In this document: positions 1 through 7,868 of the stretch, piece after piece
Layout of the letters: each line of letters starts with the position of its first letter
Position numbering within the stretch: the stretch's first letter is position 1
Assembly: GCA_002393735.1 (NCBI GenBank)
Contig: DGTK01000004.1
Span: 1 to 38,339, forward strand
DNA from: Lachnospiraceae bacterium UBA4338
GTDB lineage: Bacteria; Bacillota; Clostridia; Lachnospirales; Lachnospiraceae
DNA: 38,339 nt
Direction of reading: 5' to 3'
Translations under genes and position numbers: made by a program
Notes under the pieces: model-generated
The model's input: only the letters and a program-made list of their open reading frames with translations
Told to the model about the DNA's origin: nothing
Database searches by the model: none

Positions 1-61
1 TTCTTTAATAGTTAGTCTTTTATTATTTATAATTTATCTTAACATATTTCTAACATTTATA

Positions 62-98
62 AATCTATTTCCATCTATTTTCATCTATTTTAATCAAT
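62..98. repeat. short A+T-rich tandem repeat, about 10-bp period
   Basis: Three to four imperfect copies of a decamer of the form atctattttc follow one another in an A+T-rich stretch. Nothing coding is visible in positions 1-120. The period is close to one helical turn, so an intrinsic bend or a protein-binding array is possible, but so is simple low-complexity drift. Confidence 0.4.
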
Positions 99-121
99 AT
101 TTAACTGTTCAACAGAATATC

Positions 122-161
122 AACAAAAAAATAGCCGCCCCCTGCAAGGTTACGGCTATTT
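122..161 (-). terminator. Rho-independent terminator after the DUF6273 lipoprotein gene
   Basis: On the minus strand a perfect 9-bp stem (AAATAGCCG with CGGCTATTT, at 153-161 and 129-137) encloses a 15-nt loop and runs into a T-rich tract. It lies about 110 nt past the lipoprotein stop codon. Positions 162-273 between them show nothing else. Confidence 0.8.
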
Positions 162-273
162 AACGTAATCAAAACGGACTAACCGTCTATCGGTAGCACT
201 TTCTATATAAATATTTTCTTTTTCAATAATGTATGTCAAACAAATCAGTAATTGATACGCATTATCTGAATAA

Positions 274-1110
274 TTAGAAATTAATCCACATAGCCGGACG
301 AACTCCCGGATATGTCTGATTTAAAGAACCATCAACATTTTCATAGTACATCTTATCGGCATTTCCTCCTGGATTCACGATACACGCCTGATTGCTGGTG
401 GAACCCGGAGTACGAAGCCACCAATATGCACCATTATCATATCCTGACACTCCATTTGACTCTGCATATGCAGTTGGTGCAGCTTTTCTGGCAACCTCGA
501 ATGAGGTACCGTAATATTCATAAACCTCTTCAAGACTCAGTAAAAAAAGCTTATCATTTGTATCATTGCCACCATCTGCGCCATTAATTGCATTATCCTC
601 AGTAGTCACTGTAACTTCTGCAATCTGCTCTTTCTCAGCATCATCAAAAGCCTCAGCCACAAAATCATTATTAAGCCATGTTCTCAAAGAACAGGTTTCC
701 CATGTAACATCAGTTTTTTCTTCATTATATTTTTTTACATCAAGAACCTTGTCGCTGATTACAAGGGCCTTGTTATCAGAAATGGCAAGTATTTTCCACT
801 CTATCGGCTCTTTCGCTGACTCATCACCATCCTGCTCATATGCACCAAATGTGATAATATCGCCAACTTTTGCTTCTGCAAGATTAAGTTCCTGTGGTTC
901 TTCAGCAGTCTGCTCCTCAGAATCATTTTCAGCATCAGCCACTTCCTGATCTTCCCCAGTTGTCACATCTTCACTAACCTGGGCTACATCATCAGTTTCA
1001 GCCTCTGTGCCACCGGCTGAGCAGGCAGAAGCACACATAGCCATAGCTAAAATCGCCGCCAGTGCCATACCTTTCACACTTTTTAAATTTGTTAATTCCT
1101 TACGTCTCAT
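274..1110 (-). CDS. DUF6273-family lipoprotein
   Basis: A 278-residue secreted lipoprotein. The N-terminus is basic, followed by a hydrophobic segment and a lipobox-like ASAC with the lipid-attachment Cys at about residue 30. A low-complexity acidic linker (about residues 33-85, rich in E, D, T) precedes the C-terminal domain. That domain has the marks of the DUF6273 family: a start like GDIITFGAYEQDG, then EWKIL, LRTWLN, a WWLRTPG block and a terminal GVRPAMWI. The family is common on the surface of Clostridia and has no proven activity; it is distantly reminiscent of C-type-lectin-like folds. The start at 1110 is chosen because AAGGAGG lies just upstream; a longer reading to 1146 would run through that ribosome site. 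It appears monocistronic. No partner is visible in the window, and the function is unknown. Confidence 0.85.
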   Translation of the reverse strand: MRRKELTNLKSVKGMALAAILAMAMCASACSAGGTEAETDDVAQVSEDVTTGEDQEVADAENDSEEQTAEEPQELNLAEAKVGDIITFGAYEQDGDESAKEPIEWKILAISDNKALVISDKVLDVKKYNEEKTDVTWETCSLRTWLNNDFVAEAFDDAEKEQIAEVTVTTEDNAINGADGGNDTNDKLFLLSLEEVYEYYGTSFEVARKAAPTAYAESNGVSGYDNGAYWWLRTPGSTSNQACIVNPGGNADKMYYENVDGSLNQTYPGVRPAMWINF

Positions 1111-1130
1111 TTCAATCCTCCTTATATAAA

Positions 1131-1144
1131 GCTGTTTAAACAGC
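1131..1144. promoter_or_regulatory. 14-bp perfect palindrome upstream of the lipoprotein gene
   Basis: GCTGTTTAAACAGC is a perfect palindrome 20 bp upstream of the lipoprotein start codon and directly before its ribosome site. It could be an operator or a small 5' UTR hairpin. No strong -35/-10 pair is evident next to it. Confidence 0.35.
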
Positions 1145-1157
1145 AAAATATACTTTA

Positions 1158-1232
1158 TTATTTAGATAAATAACTGGCCACACACAAAACATAATCTTTA
1201 TCAAAACTTATCAATTCATATTCGGCTTTTAG
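1158..1232 (-). pseudogene. remnant of a PPTase gene 3' end (duplicate)
   Basis: On the minus strand the reading LKAEYELISFDKDYVLCVA continues for five residues to a TAA stop. It matches the C-terminus of the intact PPTase encoded at 1997-2593 (AHYDLIDIDKDYVLCVA) at 13 of 17 positions. A 24-nt stretch is identical in DNA (1180-1203 and 2010-2033). An in-frame TGA directly precedes the fragment, and no start codon or ribosome site serves it, so it is a broken leftover. The CPBP gene (1316-1996) sits exactly between the intact end and the remnant. This suggests either insertion of the CPBP gene at the 3' end of the transferase gene with repair of that end, or a tandem duplication followed by decay. 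Confidence 0.75.
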
Positions 1233-1315
1233 TCGTCATTAATATAATACTTTTTATATAATATATCAAGCCTGATTGAATCAAATCAAAACCCAATTAC
1301 GCTACTTAGATCAAC

Positions 1316-1996
1316 TTACCTTAGCACCCCAAAAAGTAGCAACGCTCCTATAATGTTAATTGCCACATTCGCACTGGCATGCACAAGATAACTTGCCAGA
1401 ATAGTTTTGAAATGATTACTTTCCCACTGAAGAAATAATCCCACAATGGCAAGTCCGACTACGCATATGATAAAGACAAACGGATTAAACCATCCGCCTA
1501 TTATTCCAATATGATATATGGAAAAAAGCACCGCGCTCACCACATATCCCCAGATTTTATTTCCAAGCATACCTGAAATAAAACCTCTGAAAAAAGCTTC
1601 TTCTAAGAAGGAATTAATGAGGATAATGTACGCAAAAGCAAATAAACAGTTTTCTTTAGTCAGGCCTTCTTTAGTTACAAGACTTTGACGTATGCTCTCA
1701 AGATTAATATTATTTTTAAATATCAAAAACAATATTCCGATGCCTATGAAAAATAAAGCTATGCATCCAAGCAAAACACCAAACTTTTTGATTTTATGTA
1801 AGTTAATTACTTCAGTTAATTTCTTCTTCGCCATAAAAGCATACAGAAGAATGATCCCACCGAAAGTTGAAACTTTAATTATGCTTTTAACCAGATATCC
1901 GGGTTTTAAATAAAGTTCCTCTATAAACGCAAAGATAAGCACCGAAATAACCAATATAATACTTATTATCTTACTCTTTTTCTCATTCATAATCAT
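1316..1996 (-). CDS. CPBP (Abi/CAAX) family intramembrane glutamic protease
   Basis: A 226-residue integral membrane protein with about six to seven hydrophobic helices. The family's catalytic motifs are present in order: LEEAFFRG (EExxxR) near residue 132, SIYHIGIIGG (Hxxx) near residue 160, and HASANVA near residue 206. Such proteins are predicted intramembrane endopeptidases, sometimes tied to bacteriocin self-immunity or protein sorting; the substrate here is unknown. The first ATG at 1996 directly abuts the TGA of the upstream transferase gene, and GGGGG lies five bases before it, so translation is probably coupled. A second in-frame ATG is at 1990. It is the last gene of the hisS-aspS-PPTase operon. 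The flanking duplicate of the transferase end argues that it is a late arrival in the operon. No clear terminator follows. Confidence 0.85.
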   Translation of the reverse strand: MIMNEKKSKIISIILVISVLIFAFIEELYLKPGYLVKSIIKVSTFGGIILLYAFMAKKKLTEVINLHKIKKFGVLLGCIALFFIGIGILFLIFKNNINLESIRQSLVTKEGLTKENCLFAFAYIILINSFLEEAFFRGFISGMLGNKIWGYVVSAVLFSIYHIGIIGGWFNPFVFIICVVGLAIVGLFLQWESNHFKTILASYLVHASANVAINIIGALLLFGVLR

Positions 1997-2593
1997 TCAG
2001 ACCCCCGCTACACACAAAACATAATCTTTATCAATATCAATTAAATCATAATGCGCCACAGCGCTGCCATTAACAACATATAGCTTATTCTCAGTATCTA
2101 ATCTGATTTTATCAAATCCAAATCCGATTCCACAACCTGTTAATTTAACATATGCCTCCTTTATGCTGAAAACCTCAACCAAAGGCATGGCTGCTTCAAT
2201 ATTATTTCCAGGGAACAAAACTTTGGATGCAAGATTGTCCACTACCTTACGAGACCTGTAAAGCACATCAACCCCTATCTCTTCATCCGATGTTGCCAAA
2301 ACCACCAAATCTTCAGAATGGGATATATTATAGCAAATAGAAGGATAATCAGGTAAATAAGGTTTCCCATGTTCCCCATATGCCACATTTAGCATCGTCA
2401 CATCAGCATCAGAAAGCCCATATTCCTCTCTTAAAGCCTTTCCAAGAAGATATCCGCCTGCTTCTATCTCCATATATCTTACGCCTGCAGAAACCGTCTT
2501 TAAGCGTTCCAAAATGGCAAAGGGAATAGCATATTCACTATTCCCTTTAATTTTTTCATATTCAGATATCTGGATATATGATAATTTATACAC
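1997..2593 (-). CDS. 4'-phosphopantetheinyl transferase, Sfp type
   Basis: A 198-residue Sfp-type enzyme that would move 4'-phosphopantetheine from coenzyme A to a conserved serine of a carrier protein. Core motifs are visible: YNISHSEDLVV in the N-terminal half, the Mg-binding EIGVDV near residue 95, and FSIKEAYVKLTGCG (the KEA block) near residue 145. It is somewhat shorter than Sfp itself (about 224 residues) and close to the size of smaller family members. The start codon is GTG at 2593, whose first base is the last base of the aspS TAG, so the two genes overlap by one base. No polyketide or peptide synthase lies in the window, so the target may be a fatty-acid or other carrier protein elsewhere. 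A decayed copy of its 3' end lies at 1158-1232. Confidence 0.9.
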   Translation of the reverse strand: MYKLSYIQISEYEKIKGNSEYAIPFAILERLKTVSAGVRYMEIEAGGYLLGKALREEYGLSDADVTMLNVAYGEHGKPYLPDYPSICYNISHSEDLVVLATSDEEIGVDVLYRSRKVVDNLASKVLFPGNNIEAAMPLVEVFSIKEAYVKLTGCGIGFGFDKIRLDTENKLYVVNGSAVAHYDLIDIDKDYVLCVAGV

Positions 2594-4398
2594 TACTCTT
2601 TATCCTTAATATCAATCTTAATGCAGAGTTCTTCAAGCTGCTTTTCATCAACAACGCCAGGTGCCTCGCTCATAAGGTCAGATGCATCCTTAACCTTAGG
2701 GAATGCCATTACGTCACGGATTGATTCTGCGCCAACCATAAGCATTATCATACGATCAAGACCGTATGCGAGTCCTGCGTGAGGTGGAACACCATACTTA
2801 AATGCATCAAGTAAGAAGCCAAATCTTTCATATGCTTCTTCATCTGTGAATCCAATAAGTTCAAACATCTTCTTCTGGATATCATCCTGATGAATTCTGA
2901 CTGAACCACCACCAAGCTCTGTACCATTAAGTACGATATCATATGCCTTTGCTCTTACACGACCCGGATCAGAATCAATATACTGAAGATCCTCTTCCAT
3001 AGGCATTGTAAACGGATGGTGAACTGCAACGAATCTGTTTTCTTCCTCATCAAACTCAAGGAGTGGGAACTCTGTTACCCAAAGGAAGTTAAACTTGGAT
3101 TCATCTATAAGTCCGATATTCTTGGCAATCTCAATTCTAAGTGCGCCAAGTACATCAAATACAACTTTATTCTTATCTGCAGCAAAGAGAAGAAGGTCAC
3201 CCTTTTCACCACCCATGGCAGTTACTAAAGCAGCCAGTTCTTCTTCAGTCATAAACTTGGCAAAAGATGATTTATATGTGCCATCTTCATTAATTGAAAG
3301 ATAAGCAAGGCCCTTTGCGCCATAGCCTTTGGCAAATTCAACCAATGCATCGATTTTCTTACGAGGCATCTCTCCCTGACCTTTAACGCAGAGACCTCTT
3401 ACTGATGAGCCTTCAATACATGCTGATGTAAATACTCCAAAACCACAGCCCTTAACTACATCAGTAACATTAGTAAGTTCCATGCCAAATCTTGTATCAG
3501 GCTTGTCGCTACCATATCTTTCCATGGCTTCGGCATATGTCATTCTCTGAATTGGAAGCTGAACATCAATGCCAATTGCATCCTTAAATACTGACTTGAT
3601 TAATCTTTCATTTACATCAATTACATCATCCACATCAACGAAGGATAATTCCATATCAATCTGTGTGAACTCAGGCTGTCTGTCTGCACGAAGGTCCTCA
3701 TCTCTGAAGCACTTTGCAATCTGATAATATCTGTCATAACCTGAGCACATAAGGAGCTGCTTAAACAGCTGTGGTGACTGTGGAAGTGCATAGAAATGTC
3801 CCGGATGAACACGGCTTGGTACAAGATAGTCTCTTGCGCCTTCCGGTGTTGATTTCATCAGGATTGGAGTTTCAATCTCTAAGAATCCTTCATTTGCAAG
3901 GAAGTTACGAACCGCATTAACAACTCTGGAACGCATCATAATATTGCTCTGAATATCAGGTCTTCTTAAATCAAGATATCTGTATTTAAGTCTGATTTCC
4001 TCTTTAGTCTTGGAGTTTGCCTCAATTGGGAAAGGAGGAACTTCTGAAGTTGAGAGAATTCTAAGCGATCTTGCTCTTACCTCAATTGTACCTGTCTTAA
4101 GGCCTTCGTTAGCTGCGCCTTCTCTTTTGGCAACCTTTCCTACAACTGCAATAACAAATTCAGATCTAAGGCTTTCAGCTTTAGCAAAATCCCCGTCCGA
4201 TACATAATCTTCCCCATCACCTGTCTCGAAAATAATCTGAAGAATTCCTGATCTGTCACGAAGATCTGTAAAAATAATTCCACCTTTGTTACGACTCTTC
4301 TGAACCCATCCCATTACAGTTACGATTTCGCCGATGTTGCTTTCCGTAACTTCAGTCGCTCTGTGAGTTCTCTTAAGTCCTTTCATTGACTCTGCCAT
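2593..4398 (-). CDS. aspS: aspartyl-tRNA synthetase
   Basis: A 601-residue class II synthetase of the bacterial type, charging tRNA-Asp (or tRNA-Asp and tRNA-Asn in organisms that use the amidotransferase route). The order is normal: an OB-fold anticodon-binding domain at about 15-120; motif 2 around residue 220 with FRDEDLRADRQPEFTQ; the bacterial GAD insertion at about 285-420; and motif 3 (GLAYGLDRMIML) near residue 545. Length and architecture are typical, with no sign of damage. The start at 4398 has GGAGG nine bases upstream; a second ATG at 4386 is less favoured. It lies 50 bp after hisS in the same operon and shares one base with the transferase gene that follows. hisS-aspS adjacency is widespread in Firmicutes. 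Confidence 0.97.
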   Translation of the reverse strand: MAESMKGLKRTHRATEVTESNIGEIVTVMGWVQKSRNKGGIIFTDLRDRSGILQIIFETGDGEDYVSDGDFAKAESLRSEFVIAVVGKVAKREGAANEGLKTGTIEVRARSLRILSTSEVPPFPIEANSKTKEEIRLKYRYLDLRRPDIQSNIMMRSRVVNAVRNFLANEGFLEIETPILMKSTPEGARDYLVPSRVHPGHFYALPQSPQLFKQLLMCSGYDRYYQIAKCFRDEDLRADRQPEFTQIDMELSFVDVDDVIDVNERLIKSVFKDAIGIDVQLPIQRMTYAEAMERYGSDKPDTRFGMELTNVTDVVKGCGFGVFTSACIEGSSVRGLCVKGQGEMPRKKIDALVEFAKGYGAKGLAYLSINEDGTYKSSFAKFMTEEELAALVTAMGGEKGDLLLFAADKNKVVFDVLGALRIEIAKNIGLIDESKFNFLWVTEFPLLEFDEEENRFVAVHHPFTMPMEEDLQYIDSDPGRVRAKAYDIVLNGTELGGGSVRIHQDDIQKKMFELIGFTDEEAYERFGFLLDAFKYGVPPHAGLAYGLDRMIMLMVGAESIRDVMAFPKVKDASDLMSEAPGVVDEKQLEELCIKIDIKDKE

Positions 4399-4431
4399 TT
4401 GTCAAAACCTCCATTTATATAAATCAGTATT

Positions 4432-4447
4432 CGTGGTTATAACCACG
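4432..4447. repeat. 16-bp perfect palindrome between hisS and aspS
   Basis: CGTGGTTATAACCACG lies one base after the hisS stop codon. It can fold only into a tight hairpin with a very small loop and has no T-tract, so it is a poor terminator. It may be an mRNA-processing or stabilising element, or a protein site. Confidence 0.4.
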
Positions 4448-4448
4448 T

Positions 4449-5705
4449 TTAGTTCTTAAGCGGATCTTTATAAAAGTCTGTAAAATCTGTATATCCGTCT
4501 TCCATAAGCTGCTGCTTCTGGAACTTCTTATTCTTGTTCATTCTTGCAAGTAAAACGATATTGCCGTTAGCTCTCTTCTCCTGAGCCGCCTTGATGATTT
4601 CACCAAGTCTTTCGCCTTCAATACCTTTTTCAATTAAGAATGCTTCCTTCTTAATCTGACCCGGAACAGCCATATCCTTCTCAAGCATAATGGTAATGAT
4701 TCTTTCAAAACCGATTGAGAAACCACATGCACATTCATCTCTTCCGGTGAATCTTCCAATCATCTTATCATATCTTCCGCCGCCGGCTACTGAACAGTTA
4801 AGTTCATTCATCTCAATCTCAAAGATTGTACCAGTATAGTAGCTCATACCTCTTACCAAAGTTGGATCAAATACAAGTTCTGCAGACGCTGAAAGAACTC
4901 CGCTTAACCCTGCAAAAATCTCCTTCAGGTTTTCAATACCGCCCTCGTCAAATTCATTAACAAGTCCCTGTAATGTATCAAGCGGCTTATCACTTGCTGA
5001 AAGGCTGTCAAATAAACCAACGTACTTTTTAACTGCGCCTTCATCATATCCGGCGCCGATTAATTCTTCCTTAACGCCATCTAAGCCAATCTTATCCATC
5101 TTATCAAGGATGATATAAATCTCATCATAATTTTCAACGTTGAATCCTGAATAATCAGCCATTGCCTTAAGGATTCTTCTGTCATTGATTCTGACTTTAT
5201 ATCCGTTAAATCCAAGACTAGAAAGAAGTGTTGTTGTAGCCATGCAAAGTTCGATTTCAGCAAGATTTGTCGGCTCGCCGATTATATCGATATCGCACTG
5301 CATGAACTGACGAAATCTTCCCTTCTGCGGTCTGTCTGCTCTCCACACATTACCCATCTGAAGTGCCTTGAAAGGCTTTGGAAGATTAGCCTCATTATTG
5401 GAATAATATCTTGCGAGAGGAACAGTCAAATCATAACGAAGACCTGAGTCAACCAGATCAGCTTCACTGCGTGAACTTAAATCAAGTTTCTCACCTCTTT
5501 TAAGAATTTTAAAAATCAGCTTCTCATTCTCTCCGCCCTGCTTTGAACTTAAGTTTTCAATATGCTCAACACAAGGTGTCTCTATATGGCAAAAACCAAA
5601 CTTTGTATAGGTTTTTCTAATTTCTTCAAGTACATAATCCCTAATGGCCATTTCCTTAGGTGTGATATCTTTCATACCTGTGGTAGGTTTCTTAACTAAT
5701 GACAT
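4449..5705 (-). CDS. hisS: histidyl-tRNA synthetase
   Basis: A 418-residue class II synthetase for tRNA-His. Visible landmarks are the N-terminal GMKDITPKEM, motif 2 (VWRADRPQKGRFRQF) around residue 115, the histidine-specific LVRGMSYYTGTIFE block around residue 275, and motif 3 (CGFSIGFERI) near 325. The C-terminal anticodon-binding part is short and ends in a lysine-rich, diverged stretch, but total length is normal. The start at 5705 is chosen because it is preceded by AGGAGA; a longer reading to 5768 would cross the promoter at 5740-5768. It heads the hisS-aspS-PPTase-CPBP operon. Confidence 0.96.
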   Translation of the reverse strand: MSLVKKPTTGMKDITPKEMAIRDYVLEEIRKTYTKFGFCHIETPCVEHIENLSSKQGGENEKLIFKILKRGEKLDLSSRSEADLVDSGLRYDLTVPLARYYSNNEANLPKPFKALQMGNVWRADRPQKGRFRQFMQCDIDIIGEPTNLAEIELCMATTTLLSSLGFNGYKVRINDRRILKAMADYSGFNVENYDEIYIILDKMDKIGLDGVKEELIGAGYDEGAVKKYVGLFDSLSASDKPLDTLQGLVNEFDEGGIENLKEIFAGLSGVLSASAELVFDPTLVRGMSYYTGTIFEIEMNELNCSVAGGGRYDKMIGRFTGRDECACGFSIGFERIITIMLEKDMAVPGQIKKEAFLIEKGIEGERLGEIIKAAQEKRANGNIVLLARMNKNKKFQKQQLMEDGYTDFTDFYKDPLKN

Positions 5706-5739
5706 TTTATTTCTCCTTTTAAAATACGCACTAACTTTT

Positions 5740-5768
5740 ATTTTACAACTTTTTCCCATTTGTGACAA
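5740..5768 (-). promoter_or_regulatory. promoter of the hisS-aspS operon
   Basis: On the minus strand TTGTCA (5763-5768) and TAAAAT (5740-5745) are separated by 17 bp. Both differ from consensus at one position, and the site is about 35 bp upstream of the hisS start. No T-box features precede hisS. Confidence 0.75.
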
Positions 5769-5800
5769 TAGGAAGGGATTTTATCCAAAAAAATGCATTA

Positions 5801-7246
5801 TTATCCAAGATAATCCAGTTTCTTCTTTATCTCAGCATCTATTCTTTCCATATATACCTTTATGTCCTTGGCATTATCAACTCTTTCGATTCTGTTACCC
5901 TCATAGACACACTTTGTAACACTGCCTGCTCCAAGGGCAATAATGGATTCTTTTTCTTCCATAATGAGGATATTATATAAACCTTCCTTGCCCTCATGAC
6001 TAAATCCTATATTCTCAAGATTTCCTGCCATATTTTTCTGTCTGTACATATAATATGGTTTCATTCCCATCCTGCCAGCATAGACAGATGCAAGGCTCAT
6101 CTCCTCATCTAAATCAGATTTAAGAAAATATCCTTTCTTCTCAATATATGCTGTAAGTTCAGCGGCTCTTTTAACCGCAAGTGAATGAACTGTAAGACTG
6201 TCGGGCTTAAGATTAGAAACAGCTTCCAAAGTCTTTCTAACCATCTTAACATCTTCTCCGGGAAGACCTAAAATCATATCCATATTTATGTTGTCAAAAC
6301 CACATTCTCTTGCCATATTGAAGGCACTGATTATGTCAGCGGATGTGTGTTTACGACCAATTAATTCCAATGTTTCATCATTCATGGTCTGTGGATTGAC
6401 CGAAATCCTCTTAACACCGCCCTCAAGCAAAACCTGTAATTTTTCTTTCGTAAAACTATCCGGTCTTCCCGCCTCGCAGGTAAACTCGAGGCATTCATCC
6501 ATATGAAAATTATCATATATTGCCTTAATGATTCTGTCTAACTGCTTTGCAGTAATTGATGTAGGCGTACCACCTCCGATATAAACGCTGTGAAGTACCT
6601 TTTTATCTGTTATTGGTCTTATGCCTTCCATCTCTTTAATAAGGCAGTCTATATAATCATCAACCTTATCTTCCCATTTGGATATGAGATTGGATGTAAA
6701 AGAACAGTAAAGACATCTTGTAATGCAAAAAGGAATTCCGATATAAAGGCTGAATCCATTTTTTAAATCAAGGGGATCAAGCAGTTTTTTCTCTCTTTTT
6801 GCTATATCAATTCCAAGCTGAATTTTAGATGGAGATACTTTATGCTTGTTCTCCATCTCTTCATAAATCGCCGCATCTTCCATTCCATCTTCCATCAGTT
6901 TCATAATGATTTTTGATGGCCTGATTCCCGTAAGATTGCCCCAGGGCAGCGTCCTGCCATAATAGTCAGAGAGACAGTTATAGTAGAATAATTTCCAGGC
7001 ATTTTTATAATCATATTTCTCTCCGGTCGCCTCTTCATAAATCCTGCTGTCACCACTTTCAATATCTGTTATCTCAAGTCTGAAACTGTCTTCACCCAGG
7101 TTAACATAATATCTGGTGCCCTGAGCATCATCAACGGCATCCATCGCCCCCTCAATAAAACAAATATCCTCGCCCGGGCAAAAAGCCTTGGCGAGGGAAT
7201 ATACATCATATTCATATTCTTTTGGCAGATTATGTATGCTTATCAT
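5801..7246 (-). CDS. hemZ: coproporphyrinogen dehydrogenase HemZ-like radical SAM protein
   Basis: A 481-residue radical S-adenosylmethionine protein of the HemN/HemZ group. The cluster motif CITRCLYC (CX3CX2C) is near residue 173, followed by YIGGGTPT and a glycine-rich SAM-binding stretch (GLPGEDV near residue 322). The N-terminal 160 residues are the extra domain seen in HemZ rather than HemN. HemZ is classed as an oxygen-independent coproporphyrinogen oxidase in Bacillus, but many strict anaerobes carrying this gene make no heme, so the true substrate is uncertain. Its ATG overlaps the TAA of the preceding hydrolase gene by one base, placing it last in the rsh-MBL-hemZ operon. A good promoter for hisS lies just beyond its stop. 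Confidence 0.88.
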   Translation of the reverse strand: MISIHNLPKEYEYDVYSLAKAFCPGEDICFIEGAMDAVDDAQGTRYYVNLGEDSFRLEITDIESGDSRIYEEATGEKYDYKNAWKLFYYNCLSDYYGRTLPWGNLTGIRPSKIIMKLMEDGMEDAAIYEEMENKHKVSPSKIQLGIDIAKREKKLLDPLDLKNGFSLYIGIPFCITRCLYCSFTSNLISKWEDKVDDYIDCLIKEMEGIRPITDKKVLHSVYIGGGTPTSITAKQLDRIIKAIYDNFHMDECLEFTCEAGRPDSFTKEKLQVLLEGGVKRISVNPQTMNDETLELIGRKHTSADIISAFNMARECGFDNINMDMILGLPGEDVKMVRKTLEAVSNLKPDSLTVHSLAVKRAAELTAYIEKKGYFLKSDLDEEMSLASVYAGRMGMKPYYMYRQKNMAGNLENIGFSHEGKEGLYNILIMEEKESIIALGAGSVTKCVYEGNRIERVDNAKDIKVYMERIDAEIKKKLDYLG

Positions 7247-7863
7247 TAGAAATCATACTCCTGTCCGATAGTTGTGAAATTATCATGTCCCGGGTAAACC
7301 CTGATATCTGAGTCCATTGTACTGAACTTCTTTAATGTCTCCATCATCTGTCCTTCATCCCCGGTGGGAAAATCAGTCCTTCCATGAGAACCTGCGAAAA
7401 GTGAATCACCTGTAAATAAAAGCTTATCATCTTCAAAATAAAATGCTATGGAGCCCCTGGTATGTCCGGGCGCTGCAATAACGCGGCACTTCATGGAGCC
7501 AACCTCAATCTCATCTCCGTCCTCAACCCACACATCAGCCTCAGTGGTATATGGCTCTTTAGCCATGGTTGCTGATAAATTAAGTGACGGATCAGCCATC
7601 AGCTTTTTCTCATCTATTGAAGCATAAACCTTCGCTTTAGAGATATCTCTCATTTCATTAACACCGGAAATATGGTCAAAATGACCGTGGGTTAACAAAA
7701 TCGCTTTTACAAATAATCCCTTTTCTCTCAAACGGGTGAAAATCACATCACCTCTCATGGCAGGGTCTATAACTATTGCATCGAATTCTCCCTCTCTGTG
7801 AAGAAAATATACATTAGTATCGATGCTGCCAAGTACTAAGCAGCCAACTTTTATTTCACCCAT
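7246..7863 (-). CDS. MBL-fold metallohydrolase (glyoxalase II-like)
   Basis: A 205-residue cytoplasmic metallo-beta-lactamase-fold enzyme with a complete metal site: LTHGHFDHISG (HxHxDH) near residue 60, GHTRGS near 133, GDSLFAGSHGRTD near 152 and PGHDNFT near 192. It resembles hydroxyacylglutathione hydrolase-like proteins, but the short C-terminus lacks the glutathione-binding domain, so the real thioester or other substrate is unknown. The gene starts five bases after the rsh stop and overlaps hemZ by one base. This order is conserved in many Clostridia, which suggests co-expression rather than a shared pathway. Confidence 0.9.
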   Translation of the reverse strand: MGEIKVGCLVLGSIDTNVYFLHREGEFDAIVIDPAMRGDVIFTRLREKGLFVKAILLTHGHFDHISGVNEMRDISKAKVYASIDEKKLMADPSLNLSATMAKEPYTTEADVWVEDGDEIEVGSMKCRVIAAPGHTRGSIAFYFEDDKLLFTGDSLFAGSHGRTDFPTGDEGQMMETLKKFSTMDSDIRVYPGHDNFTTIGQEYDF

Positions 7864-7868
7864 TAATA

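Noticed and set aside
566..949. Plus-strand open frame antisense to the lipoprotein gene
   Set aside because: It lies entirely over the DUF6273 coding region, has serine-rich low-complexity sequence typical of an antisense shadow, and has no ribosome site.
5769..5830. Terminator between hemZ and hisS
   Set aside because: Only a weak 5-bp TTATC/GATAA stem with a distant T-run is present, not convincing enough to annotate.
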